Made by a program: the position numbers and the translations under genes. The notes beneath the pieces were generated by a model. It was not told the origin of the DNA. It worked only from the letters and a program-made list of their open reading frames with translations, and did no database searches. Shown here in pieces: positions 18,117 through 28,418 of a DNA stretch of 64,000 bases (positions within the stretch are counted from its first letter, which is position 1; every line of letters begins with the position of its first letter). Where the stretch lies: the NCBI GenBank assembly GCA_023417885.1, contig JAEZED010000137.1:1-64000 (forward strand). Direction: 5' to 3'. Source of the DNA: Planctomycetota bacterium (lineage in GTDB: Bacteria; Planctomycetota; Phycisphaerae; Tepidisphaerales; Tepidisphaeraceae).

Positions 18117-19505
18117 TTAGAACTCCGCGGCGATGATGTATTCCATGTCGAAGAGGGGGTAGCTCAACTCGAACCGGTAGCCGGTGAAGCGCTCCTGCTC
18201 CCAGTTCATCGCGCCAAGCAGGTAGCGCGTCAGCTCGCCGAGACGCGGATAGGCCGCGGAGGGGCGATCGCCCGGCTCCCCGCCGAGCAGCAGGAGGTCA
18301 CACTCGATTGGCAGGCGGTCGAACCATCGCGACTGCGGGCGCGCGTCGCCGAGAGATCCCTGGGTGCCCGGCCGCAGGACGTGCGCCGTGACGGCGGACG
18401 GGGCCGGGAGCGAGCGGTGGAGGTAGAGGTCGAAGACGAGCTTGCGCGTCGGTGGGCCGATGATGCGGCCGACGGAGTAGTAATTCGCCGCGGGGTCGCG
18501 CGGGTTCTCCCACGACCAGGAGAAGGCCAGCGCCGCGGTGATGTCGATGGGTGCGTCGGTGCCGTTCTCGATGTTGAAGATCTGGAGGAGGAACTCGCCC
18601 TCGGTGCGCGTGGTGACGCGCGGCGGGGGGTTGCTCGTGAACGGCTTGAGAAGCAGGTCTGGCGTGAGCCCGCTCTTTGCCTGCGGCGCGCCGGTGTCAG
18701 ACGGCTCCGGCACAGGTGTGAGGCCGGCGAGGCGCGAGCGCCGCGTGAGCGGCATGGCATAGGGCGCAGACTCCACGCCGATCATGCCGGTGGCGCTGAC
18801 GGTCGTCACCTGCCCCGGCTTGCCGTCGCGCCCGGGACCGAGGATGACGACCTCCACGCGCGCGTCACTCGAGAGCCCCGTGAGACCGACGGCCGACTCG
18901 TAGTTCCGCCGGCGCCAGCGCTCGAGGTCCGCCGCGCCCGGCGCGCCGCGGTGCGCGCCGTTTCGTGCGCGCAGGCCCTCGATATGCTCGACGAGGCGCG
19001 TCTGGCTCCCCCCGGCGTCGCTGACGAGCTGCGCATACGCCTCCAGCGCCTTGCGCGCTTCGCGCGCCGCCTCGGCGGAACAGCCGCGACTCTCCGCCGC
19101 CTCCACGAACTGCTCCAGCCCGCGCACGCCGGGGAATCGCTCCAGGACACCCAGGCCGTCGGCGGCGTCGCGCACGCCCATGACGACGCGCTGGCAAATG
19201 GAGCGATCCAGGTCCAGCCACCGCGCAACCTGAGCGATCTTCCCCACCCGCGCCGGGAGATGGCGCAGCAACTGCCCGAATGCGAGCTGGAGCATTCGCC
19301 CCACCTCGTCCGCCCGCCCGACGTCCGGCCGGATCGCCTCAAGCCGCGACACGCTGGGCGAAGACGCATCCGGCAGCGTCCGCCACTGCGCCGTTCCCTG
19401 CGCGGGCGCCGCCCCGTCAGGCCGCTTCTTCGCATTCGCAGCGGCCCGCGATGACGCGGGAACCTTCCTGGCGACGTGTTTCCGGCGTTTGCCCTTTGTT
19501 TGCAC
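18117..19505 (-). CDS. Unknown protein with basic N-terminus and possible HTH segment
   Basis: A 462-residue protein. The GTG start at 19505 has an AGGAGG site seven bases upstream, which decides it. The first 35 residues are Lys/Arg/Ala-rich and disordered. Residues about 65-150 (GQLLRHLPARVGKIAQVARWL...DRSICQRVVMG) have the rhythm of a winged-helix or MarR-like helical domain. The rest is a mixed alpha/beta domain with a beta-rich C-terminus (FLLQIFNIENG, KLVFDLYLHRSL, RFELSYPLFDMEYIIAAEF). It could be a transcriptional regulator with a large effector domain. This is inference; I do not recognise the family with certainty. Confidence 0.5.
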   Translation of the reverse strand: MQTKGKRRKHVARKVPASSRAAANAKKRPDGAAPAQGTAQWRTLPDASSPSVSRLEAIRPDVGRADEVGRMLQLAFGQLLRHLPARVGKIAQVARWLDLDRSICQRVVMGVRDAADGLGVLERFPGVRGLEQFVEAAESRGCSAEAAREARKALEAYAQLVSDAGGSQTRLVEHIEGLRARNGAHRGAPGAADLERWRRRNYESAVGLTGLSSDARVEVVILGPGRDGKPGQVTTVSATGMIGVESAPYAMPLTRRSRLAGLTPVPEPSDTGAPQAKSGLTPDLLLKPFTSNPPPRVTTRTEGEFLLQIFNIENGTDAPIDITAALAFSWSWENPRDPAANYYSVGRIIGPPTRKLVFDLYLHRSLPAPSAVTAHVLRPGTQGSLGDARPQSRWFDRLPIECDLLLLGGEPGDRPSAAYPRLGELTRYLLGAMNWEQERFTGYRFELSYPLFDMEYIIAAEF

Positions 19506-19526
19506 GCAGGCGCCTCCTGGCGTTGG

Positions 19527-19544
19527 GCGGGAGAATTTTCCCGC
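19527..19544. promoter_or_regulatory. Candidate operator palindrome in a divergent promoter region
   Basis: GCGGGA-GAATTT-TCCCGC is an inverted repeat with 6-base arms and a 6-base AT-rich centre. It lies 22 bases upstream of the GTG start at 19505 and 27 bases before the -35 box of the gene at 19680. The position suits a regulator shared by both genes, perhaps the product of the minus-strand gene itself (inference). Confidence 0.35.
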
Positions 19545-19570
19545 GATGTCACATTCACCCCAAGTATGCC

Positions 19571-19599
19571 TTGACAGGCCTTCGCGCTCAAGCTAGTTT
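19571..19599 (+). promoter_or_regulatory. Sigma70 promoter of the ELW-repeat gene
   Basis: Perfect TTGACA at 19571-19576, a 17-base spacer, and TAGTTT at 19594-19599. The ATG at 19680 follows about 80 bases later with a GAGGTGAG ribosome binding site. This is one of the two best-looking promoters in the window. Confidence 0.65.
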
Positions 19600-19679
19600 C
19601 GGAATGATCTCAGATCAGTTTCCGGTCAGCGCCCTGCGTGGGCCGTGCCGTTCATCCCAGCCACCCGTGTGAGGTGAGA

Positions 19680-21206
19680 ATGCGATCTTCTTCGATACTC
19701 CGCCGGGCCGCCCTCGTCGGCGGCATCTCGCTCATCGCCGCCTCGCCGGCTGCGGCGCAGGAGCTCTTCGTCCCCTACCTCGTCAAGGACATCAACCCCG
19801 GGGCCGGCGACTCGCCCGACTCCCTCACCCAGGTCTCAGGCGTGCTCAACGGCTCGGTCTACTTCCGCGCCGACGACGGCGTCCATGGCCTGGAGATCTG
19901 GAAGACCGACGGCACCGCCGCGGGCACCCAGATGCTCACCGACCTGCGTCCCGGTCCGGACGGCAGCTTCGCGATGAACCTGCAGATCGCCGGTGGACAG
20001 CTCTACTTCCACGGCGTCACGAGCCTCCCCACGGGCTCCAAGGTCTTCACGAGCGACGGCACCGCCGAGGGGACGACGATGCTGGTCGACACCTGGCCGG
20101 CGGCGAACATCGGCTTCTTCGGTCCGGAGCCGCCCGGGGCCTTCACGACGTACGGCGACAAGGTCATCTTCCGCGCGACGTCGGAGGCGGAAGGGCTGGA
20201 AATGTGGATCACCGACGGCACGCCGGGCGGCACGTCGCTTCTCACAGATCTGCACCCGGGCGAGCAGGGCTCGGTGCCCGTGGCTCCGACCGTGTTCGAC
20301 GGGAAGGTCTACTTCGGCGCCGATGACAAATTCACCTCGACGGGAGGCCCCTTCGGCGTTTTCGACCGCGAGCTGTTCGTCACCGACGGCACCGCGGCGG
20401 GCACGGTTCGGCTGAAGGACATCAACCCGGGCCCTGAGCCGTCGCGGCCGGAGATGTTGCAGGTGCTGAACAACAAGCTGATCTTCCGCGCCGACGACGG
20501 CACGCACGGCACCGAGCTCTGGACCAGCGATGGCACTGAAGCAGGCACGCAACTGCTCGTCGACATCAATCCGACCGGCGGATCCGGCTCGCAGTTCCAT
20601 ACCGTCGTGGGCGACCGGATGTTCTTCACCGCGGACGATGGGACGCACGGCTCGGAGATCTGGCTGACCGACGGCACCGCCGCCGGGACGGGCATGATCC
20701 GCGACATCAATGCCGCCGGCGACTCGACCGTGCTGTACGTGACGGCGGCGGGGGATCGCGTCTTTTTCTCCGCCGACGACGGAACGCACGGCTCGGAGCT
20801 GTGGGTGTCGGATGGCACGTCGGAAGGGACGCGCATCGTGAAGGACATCAACCCCGGCAGCGACGGCGCCAGTCCGATGAGCTTGGTGAGCGCGGGGGAG
20901 CTGGTCTTCTTCACGACGCTTCTGGCGCTCGATGAGGGCGCGACGCAGACGATGCTCTGGATGAGCGACGGCAGCGAGGACGGGACCCAGATGCTCTTCG
21001 CCGAGCCCGGCCGGTCCTTCGGAGTCTCGATCGACGACATGGCCGTCGTGGGCGACAAGCTGATCTTCTTCGCCCCGAGCGAGGTGGACGGTGATGGCTT
21101 CAGCTTCAACCGGGAGCTTCACGCCGTGCTGATCCCCGAACCGGGTGCCGGCCTCGCGCTCGCAGGGCTCGGGTCGGTGGCGCTGCTGCGTCGCCGGCGC
21201 AGGTAA
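19680..21206 (+). CDS. ELWxSDGT-repeat exported protein with PEP-CTERM-like tail
   Basis: A 508-residue secreted beta-propeller-like protein. The signal peptide is residues 1-27 (LVGGISLIAASPAAAQ). The body is made of about nine repeats of roughly 45-50 residues, each with the pattern (Y/F)FxADDGxHGxELWxSDGTxxGTxxLxDIxPG. Examples are HGLEIWKTDGTAAGTQML, HGTELWTSDGTEAGTQLL and HGSELWVSDGTSEGTRIV. The C-terminus, IPEPGAGLALAGLGSVALLRRRRR less its last residues, has PEP, a hydrophobic helix and an Arg cluster. This is the PEP-CTERM sorting form, so it is probably processed by an exosortase and exported to the surface or matrix. It has its own promoter and a hairpin follows the stop. Confidence 0.88.
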   Translation: MRSSSILRRAALVGGISLIAASPAAAQELFVPYLVKDINPGAGDSPDSLTQVSGVLNGSVYFRADDGVHGLEIWKTDGTAAGTQMLTDLRPGPDGSFAMNLQIAGGQLYFHGVTSLPTGSKVFTSDGTAEGTTMLVDTWPAANIGFFGPEPPGAFTTYGDKVIFRATSEAEGLEMWITDGTPGGTSLLTDLHPGEQGSVPVAPTVFDGKVYFGADDKFTSTGGPFGVFDRELFVTDGTAAGTVRLKDINPGPEPSRPEMLQVLNNKLIFRADDGTHGTELWTSDGTEAGTQLLVDINPTGGSGSQFHTVVGDRMFFTADDGTHGSEIWLTDGTAAGTGMIRDINAAGDSTVLYVTAAGDRVFFSADDGTHGSELWVSDGTSEGTRIVKDINPGSDGASPMSLVSAGELVFFTTLLALDEGATQTMLWMSDGSEDGTQMLFAEPGRSFGVSIDDMAVVGDKLIFFAPSEVDGDGFSFNRELHAVLIPEPGAGLALAGLGSVALLRRRRR

Positions 21207-21228
21207 ACGCGATTTTCCTCCTCCGCCC

Positions 21229-21259
21229 GAGACGGGAGCCGATTGTGGGCTCCCGTCTC
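21229..21259 (+). terminator. Hairpin after the ELW-repeat gene
   Basis: A perfect 12-bp stem: GAGACGGGAGCC (21229-21240) pairs with GGCTCCCGTCTC (21248-21259) across a 7-base loop, 23 bases after the stop. The following TCGTGTTGG is only weakly T-rich, so it may act on both strands between the convergent genes. Confidence 0.6.
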
Positions 21260-21296
21260 TCGTGTTGGTGACGAATGCGTTGGACGGCGCTCAGGC

Positions 21297-21323
21297 AGAA
21301 AGCCCCGCCGTCAACGGCGGGGC
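21297..21323 (-). terminator. Rho-independent terminator of clpB
   Basis: On the minus strand the stem GCCCCGCCG / CGGCGGGGC (21315-21323 with 21302-21310, TTGA loop) is followed by TTTCTGCC. It lies 33 bases after the clpB stop. Confidence 0.7.
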
Positions 21324-21355
21324 GTTCGTTCGCGCTGGTTGCATCAGCCGGTCGC

Positions 21356-23986
<2,631 letters not shown>

Positions 23987-24075
23987 GCGTTTCGCTCCTT
24001 GCTGACGCAGTAAGGGCAAACAGCGTGCCGAAATGTCGGGCCTGCAGCGGCCCTCAGGAGCGTCTTGGACCATGG

Positions 24076-24117
24076 AAGCTGCCAGTCTGGCAGAGACGGC
24101 CCGGGGCACGGCAGCTT
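24076..24117 (-). terminator. Hairpins between the GT2-GtrA gene and clpB
   Basis: AAGCTGCC (24076-24083) pairs with GGCAGCTT (24110-24117). Inside, CTGCCAG-T-CTGGCAG (24079-24093) forms a competing tight palindrome. It lies about 30 bases after the stop of the upstream minus-strand gene. No T run follows. Confidence 0.3.
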
Positions 24118-24145
24118 GTTCCTCGGCGCCAGCAGCAGGGGAGCG

Positions 24146-25327
24146 TCACACAGGGGGAGCACGATCGTCCGGGCGCAGGCCGCGGACGTCGAGAAGCAGC
24201 TCCTTTCGGAGGACGTAGCGGATGAGGATCGCCACGAGGAATGGCACCGTGAACTCCTCGATCATCGGCCTGGGGCTCCCCTCGAGCTGCTCCAGGTACC
24301 AGGCGACGGCCACGAATGCGGCGAGTTCCCATCCGGCCGAAAGCAGGAAGTCGCGCCAGGGCGTGGGACGAACAAGGAAACGTCGTTGCGTACGGACGTA
24401 CCGCCAATGAAAGGCCGCAGTCAGGATGATCGTCGCTGCATACGAGAGGCCGAGCGCGACCACGCCACTCGCGAAAAGTCGGGTGAGGCCCGATCCGTAC
24501 GACAGCAGGCCCACGAACCAACCCAGCACAACGACGATCGCGAACTTCGCAATCGGGCTGGCGCGTGGAAAGGTGTAGTCGTAGAGGCGGGAGAGGTGCT
24601 CGAGATAGCGGAACTGCTCCTTCAAAGTGAGCTTGCTCTGGCCCGCATGGCGCTCGCCGAAGTGGATCGGCACCTCCGCAACGCGCTCCGGGTGGCACTT
24701 GCAGAGCAACTCGAGGAGGATCTTGTAACCCAGCGGCGAGAGGTGACGCCCGCGCTCGTAGACGTCGCGACGCAGCGCGAAGAACCCGCTCATCGGGTCG
24801 CGCACGCGCCCTGCAAACGGCCGTGCCAGCAGTGTGGCGGCCAGGCTGTTGAGCTTGCGAAAGATCCCCCAGCGTTCGCCGACGCTCCCCCCCGGCACGT
24901 AGCGCGAGCCGACGACGAACTCGGCCCTCCCGGTGCCCGCGCCCGCCGGCGAGCCCGCCCCGGACGGCGCGGCTGCGCTCGCGGGCGCTCCCAGTGCCTC
25001 GACCAGCCGGGGCAGCGCTTCCGGCGGATGCTGGAGGTCCGCATCCATCACCGCGAGGATCTCCCCACGCGCTTCGGCGAAGCCCGCCAGCACCGCGCCG
25101 CTCAGGCCCCCCTCGGCGCCGCGACCCCGGTCGATGAACCGGATCGGGAAATCCGCCGCCAGCTCCACAACCACCTGCTCCGTCCCGTCCGTACTGCCGT
25201 CATCCGCGAGGATGATCTCGTAGTCGATGCCCGCCCCGCGCAGCGCCGCGTCGGCCCGCCGAACCAGCGCCGGCAGGTTCTCCGCTTCGTTCAGGGTGGG
25301 GATGATGATCGAGACGGCGGGGTTCAC
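24146..25327 (-). CDS. Family 2 glycosyltransferase fused to a GtrA-like membrane domain
   Basis: A 393-residue polyprenyl-phosphate sugar transferase type protein. The N-terminal GT2 domain has VSIIIPTLNEAENL, ILADDGSTDGT, AVMDADLQHPPE (the D-x-D motif), VGSRYVPGG and RDPMSGFFALRR. The C-terminal 150 residues hold four hydrophobic helices of GtrA type (IAKFAIVVVLGWFVGLLSYG onward), a familiar fusion in undecaprenyl- or dolichyl-phosphate sugar transfer. A 20-residue Ala/Gly/Pro insert follows the DxD region (near residue 125). I use the GTG at 25327 just before NPAVSIII. A GTG at 25363 would add 12 residues encoded by the repeat element upstream. Confidence 0.85.
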   Translation of the reverse strand: MNPAVSIIIPTLNEAENLPALVRRADAALRGAGIDYEIILADDGSTDGTEQVVVELAADFPIRFIDRGRGAEGGLSGAVLAGFAEARGEILAVMDADLQHPPEALPRLVEALGAPASAAAPSGAGSPAGAGTGRAEFVVGSRYVPGGSVGERWGIFRKLNSLAATLLARPFAGRVRDPMSGFFALRRDVYERGRHLSPLGYKILLELLCKCHPERVAEVPIHFGERHAGQSKLTLKEQFRYLEHLSRLYDYTFPRASPIAKFAIVVVLGWFVGLLSYGSGLTRLFASGVVALGLSYAATIILTAAFHWRYVRTQRRFLVRPTPWRDFLLSAGWELAAFVAVAWYLEQLEGSPRPMIEEFTVPFLVAILIRYVLRKELLLDVRGLRPDDRAPPV

Positions 25328-25460
25328 GGATCGGAGATCGCAAAGGCGCAAAGAGGACGACACCGCGCCCGTGTCGGCAAGTCGGGCAGACCCGCCGACA
25401 GAATCTAAACCAACTTCCTCTTCTTTGCTCTCTCTTGGCGCCTTGGCGTCTTCACGATCC
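25328..25460. repeat. Inverted pair of CTTTGCG/CTTGGCG octamer-like repeats
   Basis: On the minus strand, 25358-25328 reads with CTTTGCGC and CTTTGCGA side by side and ends in CGATCC. On the plus strand, 25414-25460 carries TCTTGGCG, CCTTGGCG and TCTTCACG at 8-base spacing and also ends in CGATCC. The two copies face each other about 55 bases apart. The region up to the Rieske gene holds nothing else recognisable. Confidence 0.5.
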
Positions 25461-25471
25461 CAACCCCCGGT

Positions 25472-25807
25472 TCACGGCATCGGCAGGTCCGCCTGCACCA
25501 GCTTCCTGCCTTCAGTCTCTTCCACGCGCGTCGGGTAGACCTTCACCTCGAAGCCGGGCATGTCGTAGTACTCCCCGTCGTCCAGCCGGAAGGGCCAGCA
25601 GTGCATCGGGCAGACGGCGCAGGCGGTGCCGCCCATCTCCTCCACGTGACCGCTGGCGAGCGATCCGCCGGCATGGGGGCACGTGTCGTCCATCACGTGC
25701 ACCTCTCCCTTGTGCAGGAAGACCGCGAGTTCGCGGCCGTCGATGTCCACGTAGTGCCCGCGCCCCTCGACAAGGTCATTCATTTCGCACAACGTCGTCC
25801 ACGCCAT
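25472..25807 (-). CDS. Rieske [2Fe-2S] ferredoxin-like protein
   Basis: A 111-residue small soluble Rieske protein of the NirD / dioxygenase-ferredoxin type. Cluster ligands are visible: Cys43-Pro-His45 in DTCPHAGGSL and Cys66-x-x-His69 in CAVCPMHCWPF. The ATG at 25807 matches the short family N-terminus. No oxygenase, nitrite reductase or reductase gene is adjacent, so the partner is unknown. The next plus-strand element is the repeat pair that ends 11 bases beyond its stop. Confidence 0.85.
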   Translation of the reverse strand: MAWTTLCEMNDLVEGRGHYVDIDGRELAVFLHKGEVHVMDDTCPHAGGSLASGHVEEMGGTACAVCPMHCWPFRLDDGEYYDMPGFEVKVYPTRVEETEGRKLVQADLPMP

Positions 25808-25844
25808 GCGCGATGGTAGCGCCGGCGCACGAACCGCCCGTGCG

Positions 25845-26348
25845 TCACACCGTCGCGAAGGCGGCGTGGTAGCGGACGACGCCGGCGGCGGGGCGGTCCT
25901 GCGACAGCGGAAGGGCCATGAAGACTTCCGGCGGCACCTTGAACTCGCACGTCCAGCCGCAGACGTCCGCCCGGCGGAAGCCGAAGCGCGGGTAGTACCG
26001 GGCATGCCCCAGCACGACGGCCGCCCGCTCCCCGGCGGCGCGCATCGCCGCGATCCCGGTACGCACCAGCTCCGAGCCGATGCCGCGATGCTGTTGCTCC
26101 GGCAGCACCGCCATGGGGCCGAGGGCGGCGACCGGCACCGCGCCGGCGTCCGTTTCGATGAATGCGCGGGTGAAGAGGATGTGCCCGACGATCTGGCCCC
26201 TGTCATCCTCCGCGACCAGCGAGGCCAGGACGGCCTTCTCGCGGCGGAGCGCCTCCACCAGGTCCGCCTCCGCCGCCCGGCCGAACGCCGCGACGTTCAA
26301 GCCGTGAACGGCGGTGATGTCCGCTGGCTCTTCCGGGCGGATCCTCAT
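25845..26348 (-). CDS. GNAT-family N-acetyltransferase (YhbS-like)
   Basis: A 167-residue GNAT fold protein. The N-terminus MRIRPEEPADITAV is typical. VGHILFTRAFIE and ALGPMAVLPEQQHRGIGSELV form motif A, with the acetyl-CoA loop Q-x-x-G-I-G. VLGHARYYPRFGF matches YhbS-type acetyltransferases. The acceptor is unknown. It stands between the Rieske gene (37 bases away) and a hypothetical gene on the same strand, with no functional link evident. Confidence 0.85.
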   Translation of the reverse strand: MRIRPEEPADITAVHGLNVAAFGRAAEADLVEALRREKAVLASLVAEDDRGQIVGHILFTRAFIETDAGAVPVAALGPMAVLPEQQHRGIGSELVRTGIAAMRAAGERAAVVLGHARYYPRFGFRRADVCGWTCEFKVPPEVFMALPLSQDRPAAGVVRYHAAFATV

Positions 26349-26387
26349 TGCCGGCAGTGTACCGAACGTCCCGGGACCGGTGCCATC

Positions 26388-26840
26388 TCAGACCTGGATG
26401 CTCTCGAGCGCGCGGCGGATCCTGGCTTCCCGCCCGCGATACCGGCTGGCGTTCGCCGTCACATGCCTGAGCAGTTCCTCGAGCGCTTCGGAACCAATGT
26501 GGTACGAGAACGTCTCCCGCGCCTGCTGCAATTCGGACGCGAGAAACCAGCGGGGCATGTCCTCCCGCGCAGCGTCGTGGGTCGGGATGTGCTCGTAGAA
26601 CGCGACGGCCACGGCCGTCAGCGGATCGTGTGCAGCATCCGCGTGGCGCGGCGCCCGCACGCACCAGTCAGAGTAGTCGTAGATGCGGGCGATGAGGGAC
26701 TCGTCGGGCGGCTGACGCTCATAGGCCCTTTCGAACAGCGGTACGAGTTCAACCCAAAGGCGCATGACACAATCGGCCGACGCGATGATCTGCCGCAGTT
26801 CCGGAAGTCGTGCCAGTGCTTCAGCTCGCCATCGGGCCAT
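26388..26840 (-). CDS. Small helical protein of unknown function
   Basis: A 150-residue, mostly helical soluble protein with many Arg/Glu. It contains IYDYSDWCVR, then HDPLTAVAVAFYEHIP, a block I have seen in uncharacterised families resembling immunity-type or DUF7674-like proteins. That association is weak. GGAG five bases before the ATG at 26840 favours this start over an in-frame ATG at 26891. It lies downstream of two tiny membrane ORFs and the Gfo/Idh gene on the same strand, possibly in one transcript. Confidence 0.55.
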   Translation of the reverse strand: MARWRAEALARLPELRQIIASADCVMRLWVELVPLFERAYERQPPDESLIARIYDYSDWCVRAPRHADAAHDPLTAVAVAFYEHIPTHDAAREDMPRWFLASELQQARETFSYHIGSEALEELLRHVTANASRYRGREARIRRALESIQV

Positions 26841-26895
26841 GGAAGCTCCAATCGCGTCTACTTCACCTCGCTCACCCTCACGGGCGTTCATTCTC

Positions 26896-27006
26896 TTAGC
26901 CCCGTGACCGAAACAGGAGGAACATGCTCCAGATGATGGCCGCAGGCGCATAGAGAACGAGGCTCACAATCGCCGTCACCGCGAGGAACGCGATGTCAAT
27001 AGCCAC
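26896..27006 (-). CDS. Putative 36-residue membrane peptide
   Basis: A GTG start at 27006 follows a GAGGGAG ribosome binding site. The product is one hydrophobic helix (IAFLAVTAIVSLVLYAPAAI, then WSMFLLFRSRG). It is in the same frame as the preceding 42-residue ORF, separated from it only by TAG and four codons. It may therefore be the second half of an interrupted two-helix protein. No family is recognised. Confidence 0.4.
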   Translation of the reverse strand: MAIDIAFLAVTAIVSLVLYAPAAIIWSMFLLFRSRG

Positions 27007-27018
27007 TTCTCCCTCGAA

Positions 27019-27147
27019 CTAGGTCATCAGCCAGTACAGGAGGGCAGCGCCCAGAGGCGCGCCAAGCCCCGAGAGCAGCAATCCGAGCCCCTTTCGTCTA
27101 TCAACCGCCCGCGCATCCGCAGGCCTCGATTCGTAGTCGAGCATCAT
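27019..27147 (-). CDS. Putative 42-residue membrane peptide coupled to the oxidoreductase gene
   Basis: The start ATG at 27147-27145 overlaps the TGA of the Gfo/Idh gene (ATGA), which suggests translational coupling. The product has a charged N-terminus (DYESRPADARAVDRRKG) and one hydrophobic helix (LGLLLSGLGAPLGAALLYWL), ending at a TAG at 27019. The charge bias and helix make it a plausible real small membrane protein. No homologue is known to me. Confidence 0.42.
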   Translation of the reverse strand: MMLDYESRPADARAVDRRKGLGLLLSGLGAPLGAALLYWLMT

Positions 27148-28340
27148 CCCACATCACTCACCTTCACCGCCGCCCGCTCGTTCGCGCTCACCAGCGCGGC
27201 CTCCAGCACCTGCTGCGTCTTGTAGGCATCCGCGAAGTCCGGCATCGGGACGACCGGCTGGCCGCCGGCGATGATGCTGATCATGTCCGCCGCCTGGTTC
27301 ACGAACGTGTGCTCGTAGCCGATGATGTGGGCGGCGGGCCACCAGTTGCCGGCGTAGGGGTGGCTGGCGTCCGTGCACATGATGCGCCGCCAGCCCTGTT
27401 CTCGCTTCGGGAGCCCGGCGTCGAAGAAGTCGAGCCAGTTCATCTCCTCGAAGTCGAAATGGATCGACCCCTTCTCCCCGTTGATCTCGAGGCCGTTGCG
27501 GTTCTGCCGGCCGGTCGCCAGGCGCGTCGCCTCGAAGCTGGCCACGGCGCCTCCCTTGAACGTCGCCAGGAAAAGCACCGCGTCGTCCACGTCGCTCCGG
27601 CCCTTCTTCGCGCCGCCTTTGCTTCCTTCGGCGATGCCCCCCTTGCTGCCGGACTCGGGGATGGTGCGCTCCCTGATGAACGTCGGGGCGAGGGCCCCGT
27701 TGACCTCCACGATCTCGTCGCCCGTGATGAAGCGGGCCATGTCGATGATGTGCGCGTTCAGGTCGCCGTGCGCGCCCGAGCCGGCGAGCTTCTTCTGGAA
27801 ACGCCAGAGAAGGGGGGTCTCGGGGCCGCCCCAGTCCTGCAGGTAGAAGGCCCGAACGTGATAGATCCGCCCGAGCCGGCCTTCCTTCACGAGCTGGTGC
27901 GCCAGCGCCACTGCCGGAACGCGGCGGTAGTTGTACCAGACGAACGTCTTCTGCCTGCGCGCCTTCTTCGCCGCCTCCATCATCTCGCGCGCGTCGGCGA
28001 GCGTTCCGGCCAGCGGCTTCTCGCAGGCGACGTGCTTTCCCGCCTCCAGCGCGGCGATCGCCTGCTCCCGGTGGACGTGGTTGGGCGTGCCGACGTCGAC
28101 CAGGTCGATCTCCGGATCGCGCACCGCCGCCTTCCAGTCGGTGTTGGCGTTGCGCCAGCCCCACTGCGCCGCAAACGCCTCCAGCTCCGCCCGGTCGCGG
28201 GCGCTGATCGTGTGCATGACGGGCTGCAAGGGGACATCGAAGAACTTGTCCACCTTCAGGTAGGCGTTGGAGTGCGTGCGGCCCATGAACTTCTGGCCGA
28301 TCAGGCAGATGTTCAGCGGCTTCTTCTGGTTGTTGGGCAA
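27144..28340 (-). CDS. Gfo/Idh/MocA-family oxidoreductase
   Basis: A 398-residue NAD(P)-dependent dehydrogenase of the glucose-fructose oxidoreductase / inositol dehydrogenase family. The N-terminal Rossmann segment reads LNICLIGQKFMGRTHSNAYL, a variant of the usual GxGxxG turn. VGTPNHVHREQAIAALEAGKHVACEKPLAG is the conserved EKP block with the catalytic Lys. The C-terminal beta-sheet domain includes GSGAHGDLNAHIIDMARF. A Ser/Gly/Lys-rich insert lies near residues 225-250. The substrate is unknown. Planctomycetes carry many such genes for polyol and sugar catabolism. The following small ORF overlaps its stop. Confidence 0.88.
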   Translation of the reverse strand: MPNNQKKPLNICLIGQKFMGRTHSNAYLKVDKFFDVPLQPVMHTISARDRAELEAFAAQWGWRNANTDWKAAVRDPEIDLVDVGTPNHVHREQAIAALEAGKHVACEKPLAGTLADAREMMEAAKKARRQKTFVWYNYRRVPAVALAHQLVKEGRLGRIYHVRAFYLQDWGGPETPLLWRFQKKLAGSGAHGDLNAHIIDMARFITGDEIVEVNGALAPTFIRERTIPESGSKGGIAEGSKGGAKKGRSDVDDAVLFLATFKGGAVASFEATRLATGRQNRNGLEINGEKGSIHFDFEEMNWLDFFDAGLPKREQGWRRIMCTDASHPYAGNWWPAAHIIGYEHTFVNQAADMISIIAGGQPVVPMPDFADAYKTQQVLEAALVSANERAAVKVSDVG

Positions 28341-28418
28341 GGCAGGTCTCCGGAGAACGTCCAGTTCGGGGTTTGGAGCGCGAAAGCTAAGCCGTTAGCG
28401 CCGCCTGTGCAACCCCGG

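Noticed and set aside
23987..24145. Possible CIRCE or heat-shock sigma promoter before clpB
   Set aside because: No TTAGCACTC-N9-GAGTGCTAA or sigma32-like pair was found; only GC-rich hairpins are present.
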